64,000 nucleotides of DNA, taken from NCBI GenBank assembly GCA_023101725.1, contig JALJCO010003059.1, forward strand, positions 186,001 to 250,000, written 5' to 3'. Every line of letters starts with the position of its first letter. Position 1 is the first letter of the stretch. Positions 1 through 9,862 of the stretch are shown here, piece by piece. The notes under the pieces were generated by a model. That model searched no databases and had not been told where the DNA came from. It saw only the letters and a list, made by a program, of their open reading frames with translations. The position numbers and the translations under genes are program-made. Source of the DNA: Atherinomorus stipes (Eukaryota > Chordata > Actinopteri > Atheriniformes > Atherinidae).

Positions 1-1440
1 GACTTTGGTTTTGTTACACACTGCACCTTTAAGTAAGAAAGGATATCAATATATGAAGATATAATCAACAGCAGCACCTTTAGAAAGATCATTAATTGTG
101 AAGATTATAACTTAAAAGTAAAAAATTACTGTGTTTGGCAAGTAAAAACAAATGTAACCTGAAAAATTTGAGATTTACAGATTTTTTTTTTCTGTGACTG
201 ACATTCCTGTGAAAGAGTACTGAAAATACTGTTGTTTAAAATGATTAAAATCATCATTTGTTATTCAGGAGAATGAATCTCAACATGCTGATTTCTGCTG
301 ATTTATTCTAAAAGCCAGACCTTTGGGATTTAATGGGATTTGCTAATTCATGTCACTCAGGAAGAAATTAGGTGCAGGTGATGTAAATGCAGACGATAAT
401 GGAGACAGTTTATTTACCAGGCCTGATGATTTGATGACATCTAATGAGCATGTGTTCACTTTGCAGAAAAGAAAGTTTATTTTGCTCCACTTCTAATCAG
501 GCATTGAAGCTATTTCCTATGTAGAAAATCTTAAACCAGCCTTATTGTATTCTCACGATTGGAGAAAGATGTTTATGATTAGTCCCACTGGAAATGAAGT
601 AATATCAGAGTATTAGTAGTAAAATAGCTTCATTTGGCAGCTACTTCTATGTAATTGCTGATAGATGTTTTCCTTCTATTTGCTGACACCCTCCTGTTAA
701 TAACATATTTTGTATTCATGCGAATATTACTGCGAGTGAAATTACTTTTTTCTGCTGTCAAGGATTCATATTGGGGACACAGAAACTTTCATTTCATAAT
801 ACAAGCCCAATCACAGCAGACCAACTGTAATAGCTTTGTAATGGTATCATCCACATGCCCAAAATGTAATAGTCTAACAATCTCTGCTTGTTGTGAGATA
901 ATGTTCGTGCAGTTTTCTCCAGGACATTTTTCCTCCAACGAAACTCAAATTGCAACCTGTGAAGATTATAATGTGACTGTGGAAAGTACAAGAAGCCTTC
1001 AAGAATTAGTCTGTTGTATGAGGATCAGATTAGCTCCTTCTGTAGCCATGGCCTTCTGTCCAGTATTTAAAGAAAAAAACACGTAACATGTGGAAAGTGG
1101 ATGTCAGTAGCCTACATAAAAACAAAGGTGGAAATCCTGAACATGAAAGTCATGATGAATAAAAAAAATGAAGCTGATCCAGTTCAGGGAACAAAGTAAG
1201 GAAATTACATTAAGTGAGCAAATTTGATGCACTTGTAATGTTTTCCTCTATGGACCAAGATTGGGCTGCACAATAAGTTTTGGCCAGTTGCCTGGTAAAC
1301 TGCAGTCCTATGCTTTTAATCATGAGAGCATTTTTTCTGGCTCTGGGCCAAAGTTAGTTTCACAATCAGCACTACAGTGTTGTCCCCTGTTTTGTTTGTT
1401 ATAATTACTGAGTTTAATGGTTTTAATTGTTCCTTTGGAC
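1..1440. other. Intergenic DNA, no gene recognised
   Basis: AT-rich sequence with no exon-like structure, no family motif and no clear repeat boundary that I can recognise. Open frames here lack any recognisable domain and look like chance. Confidence 0.6.
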
Positions 1441-1447
1441 AGTGTCC

Positions 1448-1492
1448 TTGCGACTTTTGAAAGGCGCTTTTAAATAAAATGCATTATTATTA
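1448..1492 (+). repeat. L2-like LINE/SINE 3' tail remnant
   Basis: The stretch ends in a short run of ATT units after an AAATAAAATG motif. This is the same layout as the 3' end of the L2-type LINE at 15.96-16.02 kb in this window. It is probably a heavily 5'-truncated copy; nothing coding remains. Confidence 0.5.
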
Positions 1493-1610
1493 GAGATGCA
1501 CAATATTGTAGCCAATATATAGGCCTACAGTATAGCCGATATTGGCTTTCAAACTAAATTTCAATATCGGCCTAAAATTAGACCGATATGATAAGCCAAT
1601 ATAAAACAGG
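1493..1610. repeat. hAT-like terminal remnant
   Basis: Begins with a TAGAGATGCACAATATTG-type end, close to the TAGGGATGCAC ends of the complete hAT-like elements at 25140 and 27562. It is rich in CCGATAT words typical of these fish elements. No matching right end was found, so this is a fragment. Confidence 0.4.
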
Positions 1611-1724
1611 TGCTCTTTGGTGAGGAACCCATGGAATGCTGTTTTTTGTTTATGTTTCTTTCTCTTTTTTTTAATCCGTGGGGCATGAGAACAATATAAG
1701 GCCACACGCACTGTATAACAATGA

Positions 1725-3673
1725 CCATGTTTACATGAGAGTTTTGATTCCTCTTTAATTACGAATAAAAGTCAATTCTGCTTTAAGATGTAAACCCCTA
1801 ATTCAGAGTAAAAGAGATAATTCCGAATAAAAATTAATTCTGAGCTAAGTAGTTGGTTTATTCCTCTTTTAATTATGAATAAAATAATTCATCTATCGGG
1901 TAACCTCTTATTCCGCTTTAATGCTGCGTTCCATTTGAACTCGGAGGTCGGAAATTCCCAGTTCCGACTCAGAGTAGGAAGTTTCAACTGGAACGGCCCC
2001 CTGAACTCGGATTTCCCACTCCGAAAGTCAGACAATCCTCGCAGCTCCGAGTTCAGATTTAAAGATAGCCGTGCCCAGTGTTAACAATTTTAGAAACTCC
2101 TGTAATGTTACATTTATTTACGCTTCTTACTAATATTTTGTAGCATTAAATCAGTCATACACAAAGTATTGGTTTATATAGATGTAAGGGGAAGCTGCTG
2201 TAGTGTAATTCACATTTTCATGAGGCATCTGTGAACTACAACGCCAGCTGTGCTAACAACGGCTAATAACAATAGCCTCAGCAAACACGTTGTTTTGCTA
2301 GGCTGCTGTAGGTATATTTCAAACCACCAAAGTTATTATAAAAACTAAAACTAAAATTGAAAAAACATTTCAGTTAACTGAAATAAAAATAAAAACGACA
2401 CTTTTTAACAAAACGATAACTTACTGAAACTGTATTGTGTCTTTACAAAACTAACTAAAACTAACTAAAATTATTGCAGAAATATCCTTAGTTTTAGTCT
2501 TTGTAAATTAATATAATACATCAGCCTTTTGTGTTGATTTGAAATCTATTTCTATTTAATCTTGTTACTTTGCTCTACTGGTTTTATTCCAAGTGACTTT
2601 CTGATGATTTTGAATGTCACATCAGACAAACACTTAGAAATTACTGAAAAGAAAACCCCCAAAACTAAAACTAAAACTGAAACTAATAAAAACTAAACTA
2701 AAACTAAACATTTTCCAAAAATAGAAACTAATAAAAACTAGCAAATCTGCTAAAAAAAAAAAAAAAACTAACTTAAACTAACTGAATTGAAAAACAAAAA
2801 GTCAAAACGAAATAAAAACTGAAACTAATTAAAAATCCAAAACTATTATAACCTTGCAAACCACTGGTGCTCATGGAAAGGAATTTTTGAGCAGAAAAGA
2901 GGATTATAAACCTCTTATTGGCACAATGATAATAATGATAATAATAATAAAAATAATCATAATAAAGATCATGATCAATGATAATTAGTAGTAGTCATAA
3001 TTATTAGACCTGTTAGTAGTGATAATAATAATTTGTCATTTATTTAGTTGTTTAGGATCATGATTATTATTATTTATTTAAAATAAAACATTGTTCTTCA
3101 CACATGAGTATGAGTTAGTATTTCCACACAGATTTATTTGACACGGGCGTGTTTGTGTTGACACGGCGATGACTGCTTTCCTTTTCCAGTGGAGGGAAGA
3201 GGGCGTCTCATTCTCATTTACACCCTCCACCTCCAATCAAAGCGCCCTCTACAGCTGCGAGTGTGACTTCATTGGGAGTGACACTCGATAGTTAGGGGGT
3301 AGTGTGTAGGGGACGGTTTGGGATTGGGCCATGATGGCGCTTGTCGAAGCGCACATGAAACAAGCTTTGGACTTGTGCCAGTCGACAGAAATGAAGTAGT
3401 ACGATAGTGTTGAGCTGTTGCTAGAAAACTACGATCAAAATACAGTGAAAATCTGTATTTTGTGGTTTTTATGTCGTAGCTAAACAAAAATCAGCAGGAA
3501 CTGGGGTTTGTGTACTTCCAGGTAGACGTAAACGTAAACTGATGTAAATATGTCACATCTGCCCCCTGTCCAATCAGAACCCTTCCCAACCCCCAGATCT
3601 AAAGCAGAATTAGATAAACATGTTTTCCATGTTAACCTTAATTTGGAATTATTATTTCCATGTAAACATGAAG
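1725..3673. repeat. Possible DNA element with ATGTTTACATG inverted ends
   Basis: The palindromic word ATGTTTACATG near 1727 is matched in inverted form near 3660, and both are followed by AATTCCG/ATTCC-rich AT sequence. The interval could be one non-autonomous DNA element that later received the 2328-2856 insertion. Boundaries and target duplication are not resolved. Confidence 0.35.
2328..2856. mobile_element. hAT-type MITE, copy A of a two-copy family
   Basis: A 529-bp element of repetitive AACTAAAACT-type sequence. The target duplication CAAACCAC is exact at 2320-2327 and 2857-2864. The ends are imperfect inverted repeats: CAAAGTTATTATA on the left and CAAGGTTATAATA read from the right. 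A second copy lies at 48530-49053 in the same orientation. An 8-bp duplication points to the hAT superfamily. No coding capacity. Confidence 0.8.
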
Positions 3674-3734
3674 GAGAATGATTTAATTCCTTTTTATTTT
3701 ATCAATTCCGAATTAAAAAAACATCATGCTGTAA

Positions 3735-4118
3735 AAATCCTGAAGGAGAATGTCTGACCATCTGTTCATGACCTCAAGCTGAAGCACACTTGGGTTCTGC
3801 AGCAGGACAATGATCCAAAACACACCAGCAAGTCCACCTTTGAATGGCTTAAGAACAACAAAATGAAGACTTTGGAGTGGCCTAGTCAAAGTCCCGACCT
3901 TAATCCCAAAGGTGGTTCATGCTGGAAAATCCTCCAATGTGGCTGAATACCAACAATTCTGCAAAGAGGAGTTGGCCAAAATTCCTCCACAGCGCTGTAG
4001 ACGACTCATTGCCAGTTATCACAAACGCTTGATTGCAGCTGTTTCTGCTAAGGGCGGCCCAACCAGTTATTAGGTTTAGGGGGCAATCACTTTTTCACAC
4101 AGGGCCATGTAGGTTCAA
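3735..4118 (+). pseudogene. Tc1-like transposase 3' relic
   Basis: Reading frames on the + strand recall the C-terminal half of a Tc1/mariner DDE transposase: a QQDNDPKHT motif carrying the second catalytic aspartate (around 3812), then WPSQSPDLNP with no intact glutamate after it. The N-terminal DNA-binding half and the first catalytic aspartate are missing. A CACAGGGCCATGTAGG stretch at the right resembles a Tc1-family end. A truncated, non-functional copy, cut off just before the Harbinger element that starts at 4142. Confidence 0.75.
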
Positions 4119-4141
4119 AGTTAAAGGCAATTACCGACATT

Positions 4142-5587
4142 GGCCGCGTTTCCCAGATTAGTTAAGACACTCTTAACGCTGAGGTCCTCCTTAAGTCACT
4201 TCTTAAAGGTGCCTTGTTTGGACGTTGCGTTTCCCAGATGCGCTCTTAACTCAGTAGCTTCTTTATTTTCAGGAGCGGCCAGACCCACTCTGTCGACCCT
4301 TCTTTAACGTCCCCCCTGCTAAGGGAACAACAGGCCCATCTACTGGTCACTTTTGGAAACGACACTATTTCCCGTGAAAAAAAAAAGTAGAAAATGGAAA
4401 TGATTAAAAATGGACCTATTCACGGATCAGTTGTTGTATTTTGAGTCATGTTTTCTCACTCATGTCATAATGTCAATCATCTATGATGGAAGAAAACTGT
4501 AGTTACCGAGTGAATGACAGAAAATATTGTGGTTAAGTTTAATCATTATGGCAAGATAGGCCTCCCTATACTTAGCTTACGTTAGATAAAGCTGTGGGTA
4601 TCAACCACAGAAACAAAAACATTGCGGTAGGAATTGTACGCAAATTATCTATGAGGACTCACGTCATATTTACGCATTTGTCAGCTGTTCATGATGAGAT
4701 GCACCTGCTTCGCTCCATAAAAGCATGGCCATTTACGCATACCCGTATCAGACATCATGGCTGCTTTACAGCAAATTTTGGTAGCAAACCAACAGCGTCG
4801 CCGTAGACGGAATGACACTGTGTATGTACATGCTTTCATGCGCCAGCATTTCAGTCCTCTTGGTCTGGCTCTGAAATTCCTGCCATTTTTTTCGCACCGC
4901 AACCCAGTCGCGCACACTGCAAGGGCTGGATGGGGACATTTTCAGCGCTTTTGATTGCCATGCCCTGGCCTTTGCTTCTATGTCTTTTTTCCCCTTTGTC
5001 CCTCCAAAGAGAATGCTTTTTTTACCTGCCACTTCTTCAATCAGAATCGCCATCTCCTCTGGCGTGAAGGCCGGAGAGCGCTTCATCCTCTTGGTGGGGT
5101 TCCCTTCAGCCATTACGTCAACAAATAGCGTCAGAATGACCATTATTTATAGGGCATCTGTAAATTTCCAATCGCCCTCACCTGTTTAGCACAATTTGGC
5201 CAATTACACAATATACAATGAGCTTTTCAATGAATATTTGCAATCACTGGTAATCACATGCATATTTTTAACAGTTTGTCTTCTTGCACAAACACATAAA
5301 CGTATAAATGGGCTCAATATCAGCGTCGGAAAATAACCTCCACACTAAATGAATGGTGTCGATCGGTATACCTGACCTCGATTGCATTTTTTTCAGCACC
5401 CCCGGAAGTGGATAGCTTCTGTTAGGACCTTCTAAAGATGTAGCGTAGCTAAGACGTTTCTCAGGAAATAAGAACGCGTGAAAGAAGCAATCTGGGAAAC
5501 GGGCGTATCTTTGCGATCCTTTGTTGGGAAGAGCTTCCTTGAGGCCTTCTTTAATCCAAAGAAGAATCTTAACTGGGAAACGCAGCC
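4142..5587. mobile_element. Non-autonomous PIF-Harbinger-like element
   Basis: A 1446-bp element with inverted ends GGCCGCGTTTCCCAG on the left and GGCTGCGTTTCCCAG read from the right, bounded by a 3-bp ATT on each side (4139-4141 and 5588-5590). Three-base duplications and a Myb-like gene are Harbinger hallmarks. No transposase frame is present, so mobility would have needed a transposase supplied elsewhere. Confidence 0.75.
4766..5143 (-). CDS. Myb/SANT-like DNA-binding protein of a Harbinger element
   Basis: A frame of up to 125 residues. From about residue 22 it reads RSPAFTPEEMAILIEEV, then KKSILFGG, then AWQSKAL and VRKKWQEFQSQTK. The spaced tryptophans and the FTPEE start match the Myb/SANT-like domain encoded by the second gene of PIF-Harbinger elements, whose role is to bind element ends and help the transposase into the nucleus. 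A likely start is the internal methionine at residue 12 (MAEGNPTKR), near 5110. The frame lies inside the inverted ends at 4142-5587 and has no transposase partner. After about residue 100 similarity fades, and the C-terminus may be altered. Whether it is expressed cannot be told. Confidence 0.65.
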   Translation of the reverse strand: MVILTLFVDVMAEGNPTKRMKRSPAFTPEEMAILIEEVAGKKSILFGGTKGKKDIEAKARAWQSKALKMSPSSPCSVRDWVAVRKKWQEFQSQTKRTEMLAHESMYIHSVIPSTATLLVCYQNLL

Positions 5588-5590
5588 ATT

Positions 5591-6683
5591 ATTGATCAGA
5601 AGTGCTACATGGTGCAAATCATCACAAATTAACAAAAAAAAAAAAAGAAATTTAGACCAACCAGATTGTCTTCTGCATCTTTGCCATCTGTAAGCATGTA
5701 CAGCACTGTATCAGGGGTTTTCCCATGTTTACAAAGGCTTTGATGCTGATTTACTCATCAAATGACAGTAAAGACATTTTCCTTCTGTCCTTTCTCAAGC
5801 ATGTACTATTAAATTTGAATTTCCCCTCTAGCATTCTCTTGGCATATAATGCATGACATACTCTATGACAAGCGAAAAAAGAAGAAAACGCGTGAAGCTC
5901 ATCACTCTTGCATTTTATGGTCTACACTCTGCAATGTTCTGTAGAAAATGGTGGTATCTGCTCGGGTGAAAGTTACAAAGTCTCTCCATGATTCTGCTTA
6001 AGCACATGGTAGACCACACAGCAGTAGCTTGTCTGTAATGTCCTGAGCAAAGCTGACAGCTGATGGCTGCTGTTACATTTACCTACAACCTGAATATGGA
6101 ATCAGAGGACTCCCACTGACATGGATAAACGCTCTGCTGCATATAAATTTGGGGAAACAGAGAGATTGTGCCAATCCAGGTTTGATTTTAATTTGATGTG
6201 GGACTGAGGACCAAGGAAAATAATTTGGATCAGCTGGGAGACTGGTAAACAACAGTGTTTGAAATAAATTCAATTACCACCTCAGAGAGCTTTTTCCAGG
6301 TGGGCTACGTGAAATACACCCTCATAAAAAGAGGCATGAAGTGATTTCAAGCTTTAGTGCAATTACAAGAACCTATGGGTGTACACCAGTGGTGAAGAAA
6401 GGATGTCAGGCTGATAAATGAAGCTTTTAAAGCTCAGCTGCTTCGGTGAACTGCAGGTCGACAACACTGTTGTCGTTTGATTAAACATATTTTTCATTGT
6501 TAAACTCCAACTTTTCAGAGTGCGTTATGTTTTTGTGGTAACTCAACTAAGCCGTGCATGTTCACCCACCACTGGGGGAAGAGAGTAGCAGAGAGGGGAG
6601 AAAAAGATGAGAGCAAAATAAACAATGGAGGGTACACAGAGAACACAACTGTAAAAATGAAGCCAAATTCGTGAGCTTCACAT
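5591..6683. other. Intergenic DNA, no gene recognised
   Basis: No exon-like structure and no recognisable repeat boundary apart from an A-rich run near 5633-5648. Open frames are short and lack motifs. Confidence 0.55.
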
Positions 6684-8021
6684 TGGGAGTGGGCATATCA
6701 TCACCCGGGAGTCGATGCTTCGATACCAGCCACACATAATATTGGAATTGACAGTTTTTTGAGTATCACAATACCACTGTACAGATACAAAACATACAAA
6801 TTGTTTCCTCTTCTGAGAGTTTTAGGTGATGAAATTATGTGTGAAAACAGCCAGATTCTAGCTTCTGTGTCACATGATGGTGGTAGCCTATCAGAAGTCA
6901 TGATGATGCTATTACTGTTAGTGATGATGATGTTTTGGTGTTTTTTCATTGCTTTAATGCAGGTTTTTGAACATTATGTTTTGATAAATTCATGATATTT
7001 CTATTACATTTTATATTTATTATGAATTAAAATAATCTTAACCTGTACTTAAGTTATTTGATAATTGAAAGAAGTTTTTAATCTTATTTTTATTTAATTT
7101 ACTCATCAATATAATTCATTATTGTTTTAAAACCATTTCTTACCAGTACTTCTGTTCTCAAGTTTTACTTCCAGTGGGTACGGAAAGTATTCAGACCCCC
7201 TTTAAACTTTTCACTCTTTGTTTCATTGCAGCCATTTGACAAAATCAAAAAAGTTCATTTTATTTCTCATTATTGTACACTCAGCACCCCATCTTTACAG
7301 AAAAAACAGAAATGTAGAAATTTTTGCAAATTTATTAATAAAGAAAAACTGAAATATCACATGATCATAAGTATTCAGACCCTTTGCTCAGTACTAAGTA
7401 GAAGCACCTTCTGAGCTCGTACAGCTATGAGTCTTCTTGGGAATGATGCAACAAGTGTTTCACACCTGGATTTGGGATCTTCTGCATTCTTACTTGCAGA
7501 TCCTCTCCAGTTCTGTCAGGTTGGATGGTGAACGGTGGTGAACAGCCATTTTCAGGTCTCTCCAGAGATGCTCAGTTGGGTTTAAGTCAGGGCTCTGGCT
7601 GGGCCGGTCAAGAATGGTCCCAGAGTTGTTCTGAAGCCGCTCCTTTGTTATTTCAGCTGTGTGCTGAGGGTCATTGTCTTGTTGGAAGGTGAACCTTCGG
7701 CCCAGTCTGAGGTCCTGAGCACTCTGGAAGAGGTTTTCTTCCAGGATTGCTCTGTACTTGGATACGTTCATCTTTCCTTGAATTGCAACCAGTCGTCCTG
7801 TCCCTGCAGCTGAAAAACACCCCCATAGCATGATGCTGCCACCACCGTGTTTCACTGTTGTGATCGTATTGGGCAGATGATGAGCAGTGCCTGGTTTTCT
7901 CCACACATACCGCTTAGAATTAACTACAAAAAGTTCAATCTTGGTCTCATCAGACCAGAGAATCTTATTAGTCTGGGAGTCGTTAATGTCTTTTTTGGCA
8001 AACTCTATGTGGGCTTTCACA

Positions 8022-8973
8022 TAGGCGGAGCTAGAGGGGGGGCCAGGGGGGCACTGGACCCCCCTGACATTGGATTGGCCCCCCCAGGTGCCCCCCCAGA
8101 TGACTGACATGTCACAGCACCCGGTCATTCCTGTACAGTAGTTTGTACTATGTAGTAGGTGGCGATGTACTCATCTTAATAGGGATGCACGATAAACATT
8201 TTTTAAAACAGATACTGATAACCGATCAATTTCAGCTCCTAAAGGCCGATACCGATAAAAATCCAACTTTATGGGTTAGTTTGTGTCTAAAATAAGATGG
8301 GGAAAGTGGTTTGGAAGCAGTCTGGGGCCTCCCGTGTGAAGCAGCAGCTTTCTTTTCCCAATCCCAATATCTCAGCGAGAAAAGTATAAAGTGGGATTTT
8401 CAACTTCTGCATGTCCAATCTTTACAATTCCAACTTTACTGGGACATAAGTTATTGGGGTGAGTGGTCATGATATCTGACTTAACAGGATATTATGACGT
8501 CATTCCGATATCAGCCCGGTAATTATCGACCCGATAATTATTGTGTATCTTTACATGCAGCTGTCTGATGGACTTTATAGGCAGACCTGTATGGACAGCA
8601 TTACTGAACTTGTAGACTCCTGAAGATGAATGCATGGACAAATTTTTCTTAGTCCTGCTGAGACATCAGTCCTTTAATGTGATGCTGAAATTCAGGTCTG
8701 AGTCCAGGACTAGTCCCAGATTTCTGTCTTGTTAGTTTTTAACTGGTAAACCAATGGTTGCAGCATTTTCTTCATATAGCAGCACTTTTAAAGGATAAAA
8801 ACACTGAGCATCAAACATGCAATTAATCGCGAATGAAAATTTTAATCAGTGCCCATCACGAATATGATTGAAAGTACCGTTTCTGTGTTAGTTTTCAGTC
8901 TTACAGTGGACCCCCCTGAGATAGCCTTGGCCCCCCCGCTGGCCCCCCCAACAATAAAAGTCTGGCTCCGCCA
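8022..8973. mobile_element. hAT-like element nested in Tc1 transposase
   Basis: Flanked by CTTTCACA (8014-8021) and CTTTCATA (8974-8981), an 8-bp target duplication with one change. Short inverted ends GGCGGAGCTAGA and GGCGGAGCCAGA. Both subterminal regions are rich in runs of C and G (8036-8100 and 8908-8950). No transposase was seen, so it is non-autonomous. Confidence 0.8.
8180..8560. repeat. Possible fourth-level hAT insertion
   Basis: Starts TAGGGATGCACGATAAAC near 8181 and carries CCGATACCGATAAAA words, like the complete hAT elements at 25140 and 27562. A degraded inverted match (GATACACAATAATTATCGG, read from the right) lies near 8530-8555. Target duplication not found, so the right boundary is uncertain. 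Confidence 0.4.
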
Positions 8974-9862
8974 CTTTCATATGTCTGCACTGAGGAGAGG
9001 CTTCCTTCAGGCCACTCTGCCCTAAAGCCCCGACTGATAGTGATAGTTGACTTTGTGGAACTTTCTCCATCTCCCTACAGCATCTCTGGAGCTCAGCCAC
9101 AGTGATCTTTGGGTTCTTCTTTACCTCTCTCACCAAGGCTCTTCTCCAACGATTGCTCAGTTTGGCTGGACGGCCAGATCTAGGAAGAGTTCTGGTCGTC
9201 CCAAACTTCTTCCATTCAAGGACTATGGAGGCCACGGTGCTCTTAGGAACCTTTAGTGCTGTAGAAATTCTTTTGTAACCTTGTCCAGATCTGTGTCTCA
9301 CCACAATTCTGTCTCTGAGCTGCTTGGACAGTTCCTTCGACCTCATGATTCTCATTTGCTCTGACATGCTCTGTGAGCTGTAAGGTCTTATACAGACAGG
9401 TGTGTGCCTTTCCTAATCAAGTCCAATCAGTTTAATTAACCACAGCTGGACTCCAATGAAGGAACAGAACCATTTTAAGGAGGATCAGAAGAAATGAACA
9501 GCATACGAGTTAAATGAGTGTCACTGCAAACGATCTGAATACCCATGTGATATTTCAGTTTTTCATTTTTAATAAAAATGTCTACATTTCTGTTTTTTTT
9601 TCTGTCTAGATGGGGTGCTGAATGTACATTAATGAGAAATAAAATGATTTTTTTATTTTTATTTTAGCAAATGGCTGCAGTAAATACTTTCAGTACCCAC
9701 TGCCTATTTATATTGCCCTTGCAATCAAGATATTAATGCAAACTGTACAATCATGTGATTTTCTTTTAAGAGACAAAAAGTATTAGAATCGGAATCGGTG
9801 AAAAAGTACCATAAACTACTGGTATTGTATCGACAGGAAAAAATCAGTATTCCCCATCCCTA

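Larger units (their letters stand above)
7490..9367 (-). pseudogene. Tc1 transposase, split by insertion
   Basis: The N-terminal half (9367 down to about 8983) starts MSEQMRIMRSKELSKQ and holds the paired-like helix-turn-helix region, with GRPAKLSNRW as the linker. The C-terminal half (about 8013 down to 7490) has the DDE catalytic core: WSDETKIEL with the first aspartate, FQQDNDPQHTA with the second, and SPDLNPTEHLWRDLK with the final acidic residue. HGGGSIMLWGCFS is the conserved central block. The two halves are separated by the nested element at 8022-8973, and a stop falls after ERICK where relatives usually read on. Not functional. Apart from the insertion the frame is well kept, which suggests the copy was fairly intact when it was hit. 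Confidence 0.9.
7172..9702 (-). mobile_element. Tc1/mariner transposon carrying a nested element
   Basis: Inverted ends CAGTGGGTACGGAAAGTATT at the left and CAGTGGGTACTGAAAGTATT read from the right. With the 952-bp nested insert (8022-8973) and one copy of its target duplication removed, about 1.57 kb remains, the usual Tc1 length. The transposase runs on the minus strand. It sits in a hAT element whose unoccupied relative is at 61487, so its insertion is younger than that hAT copy. Confidence 0.88.
6684..9862. mobile_element. hAT-type MITE interrupted by a Tc1 element
   Basis: The outer parts (6684-7171 and 9703-9862) match the uninterrupted 655-bp element at 61487-62141 along their length, including the CTTCTGTGT and GGTAGCCTATCAGA words. 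Near-identical 8-bp flanks CTTCACAT (6676-6683) and CTTTACAT (9863-9870) are the target duplication. The right end reads CCATCCCTA. The extra 2.5 kb in the middle is the Tc1 transposon at 7172-9702. There is no transposase of its own. Confidence 0.85.

Noticed and set aside
655..1086. 143-residue open frame on the + strand
   Set aside because: No domain, no splice context and cysteine-rich by chance composition. The start has no supporting context and I recognise no family.
7847..8107. Open frame antisense to the Tc1 transposase
   Set aside because: A shadow of the minus-strand transposase that runs into the nested element; no independent support.
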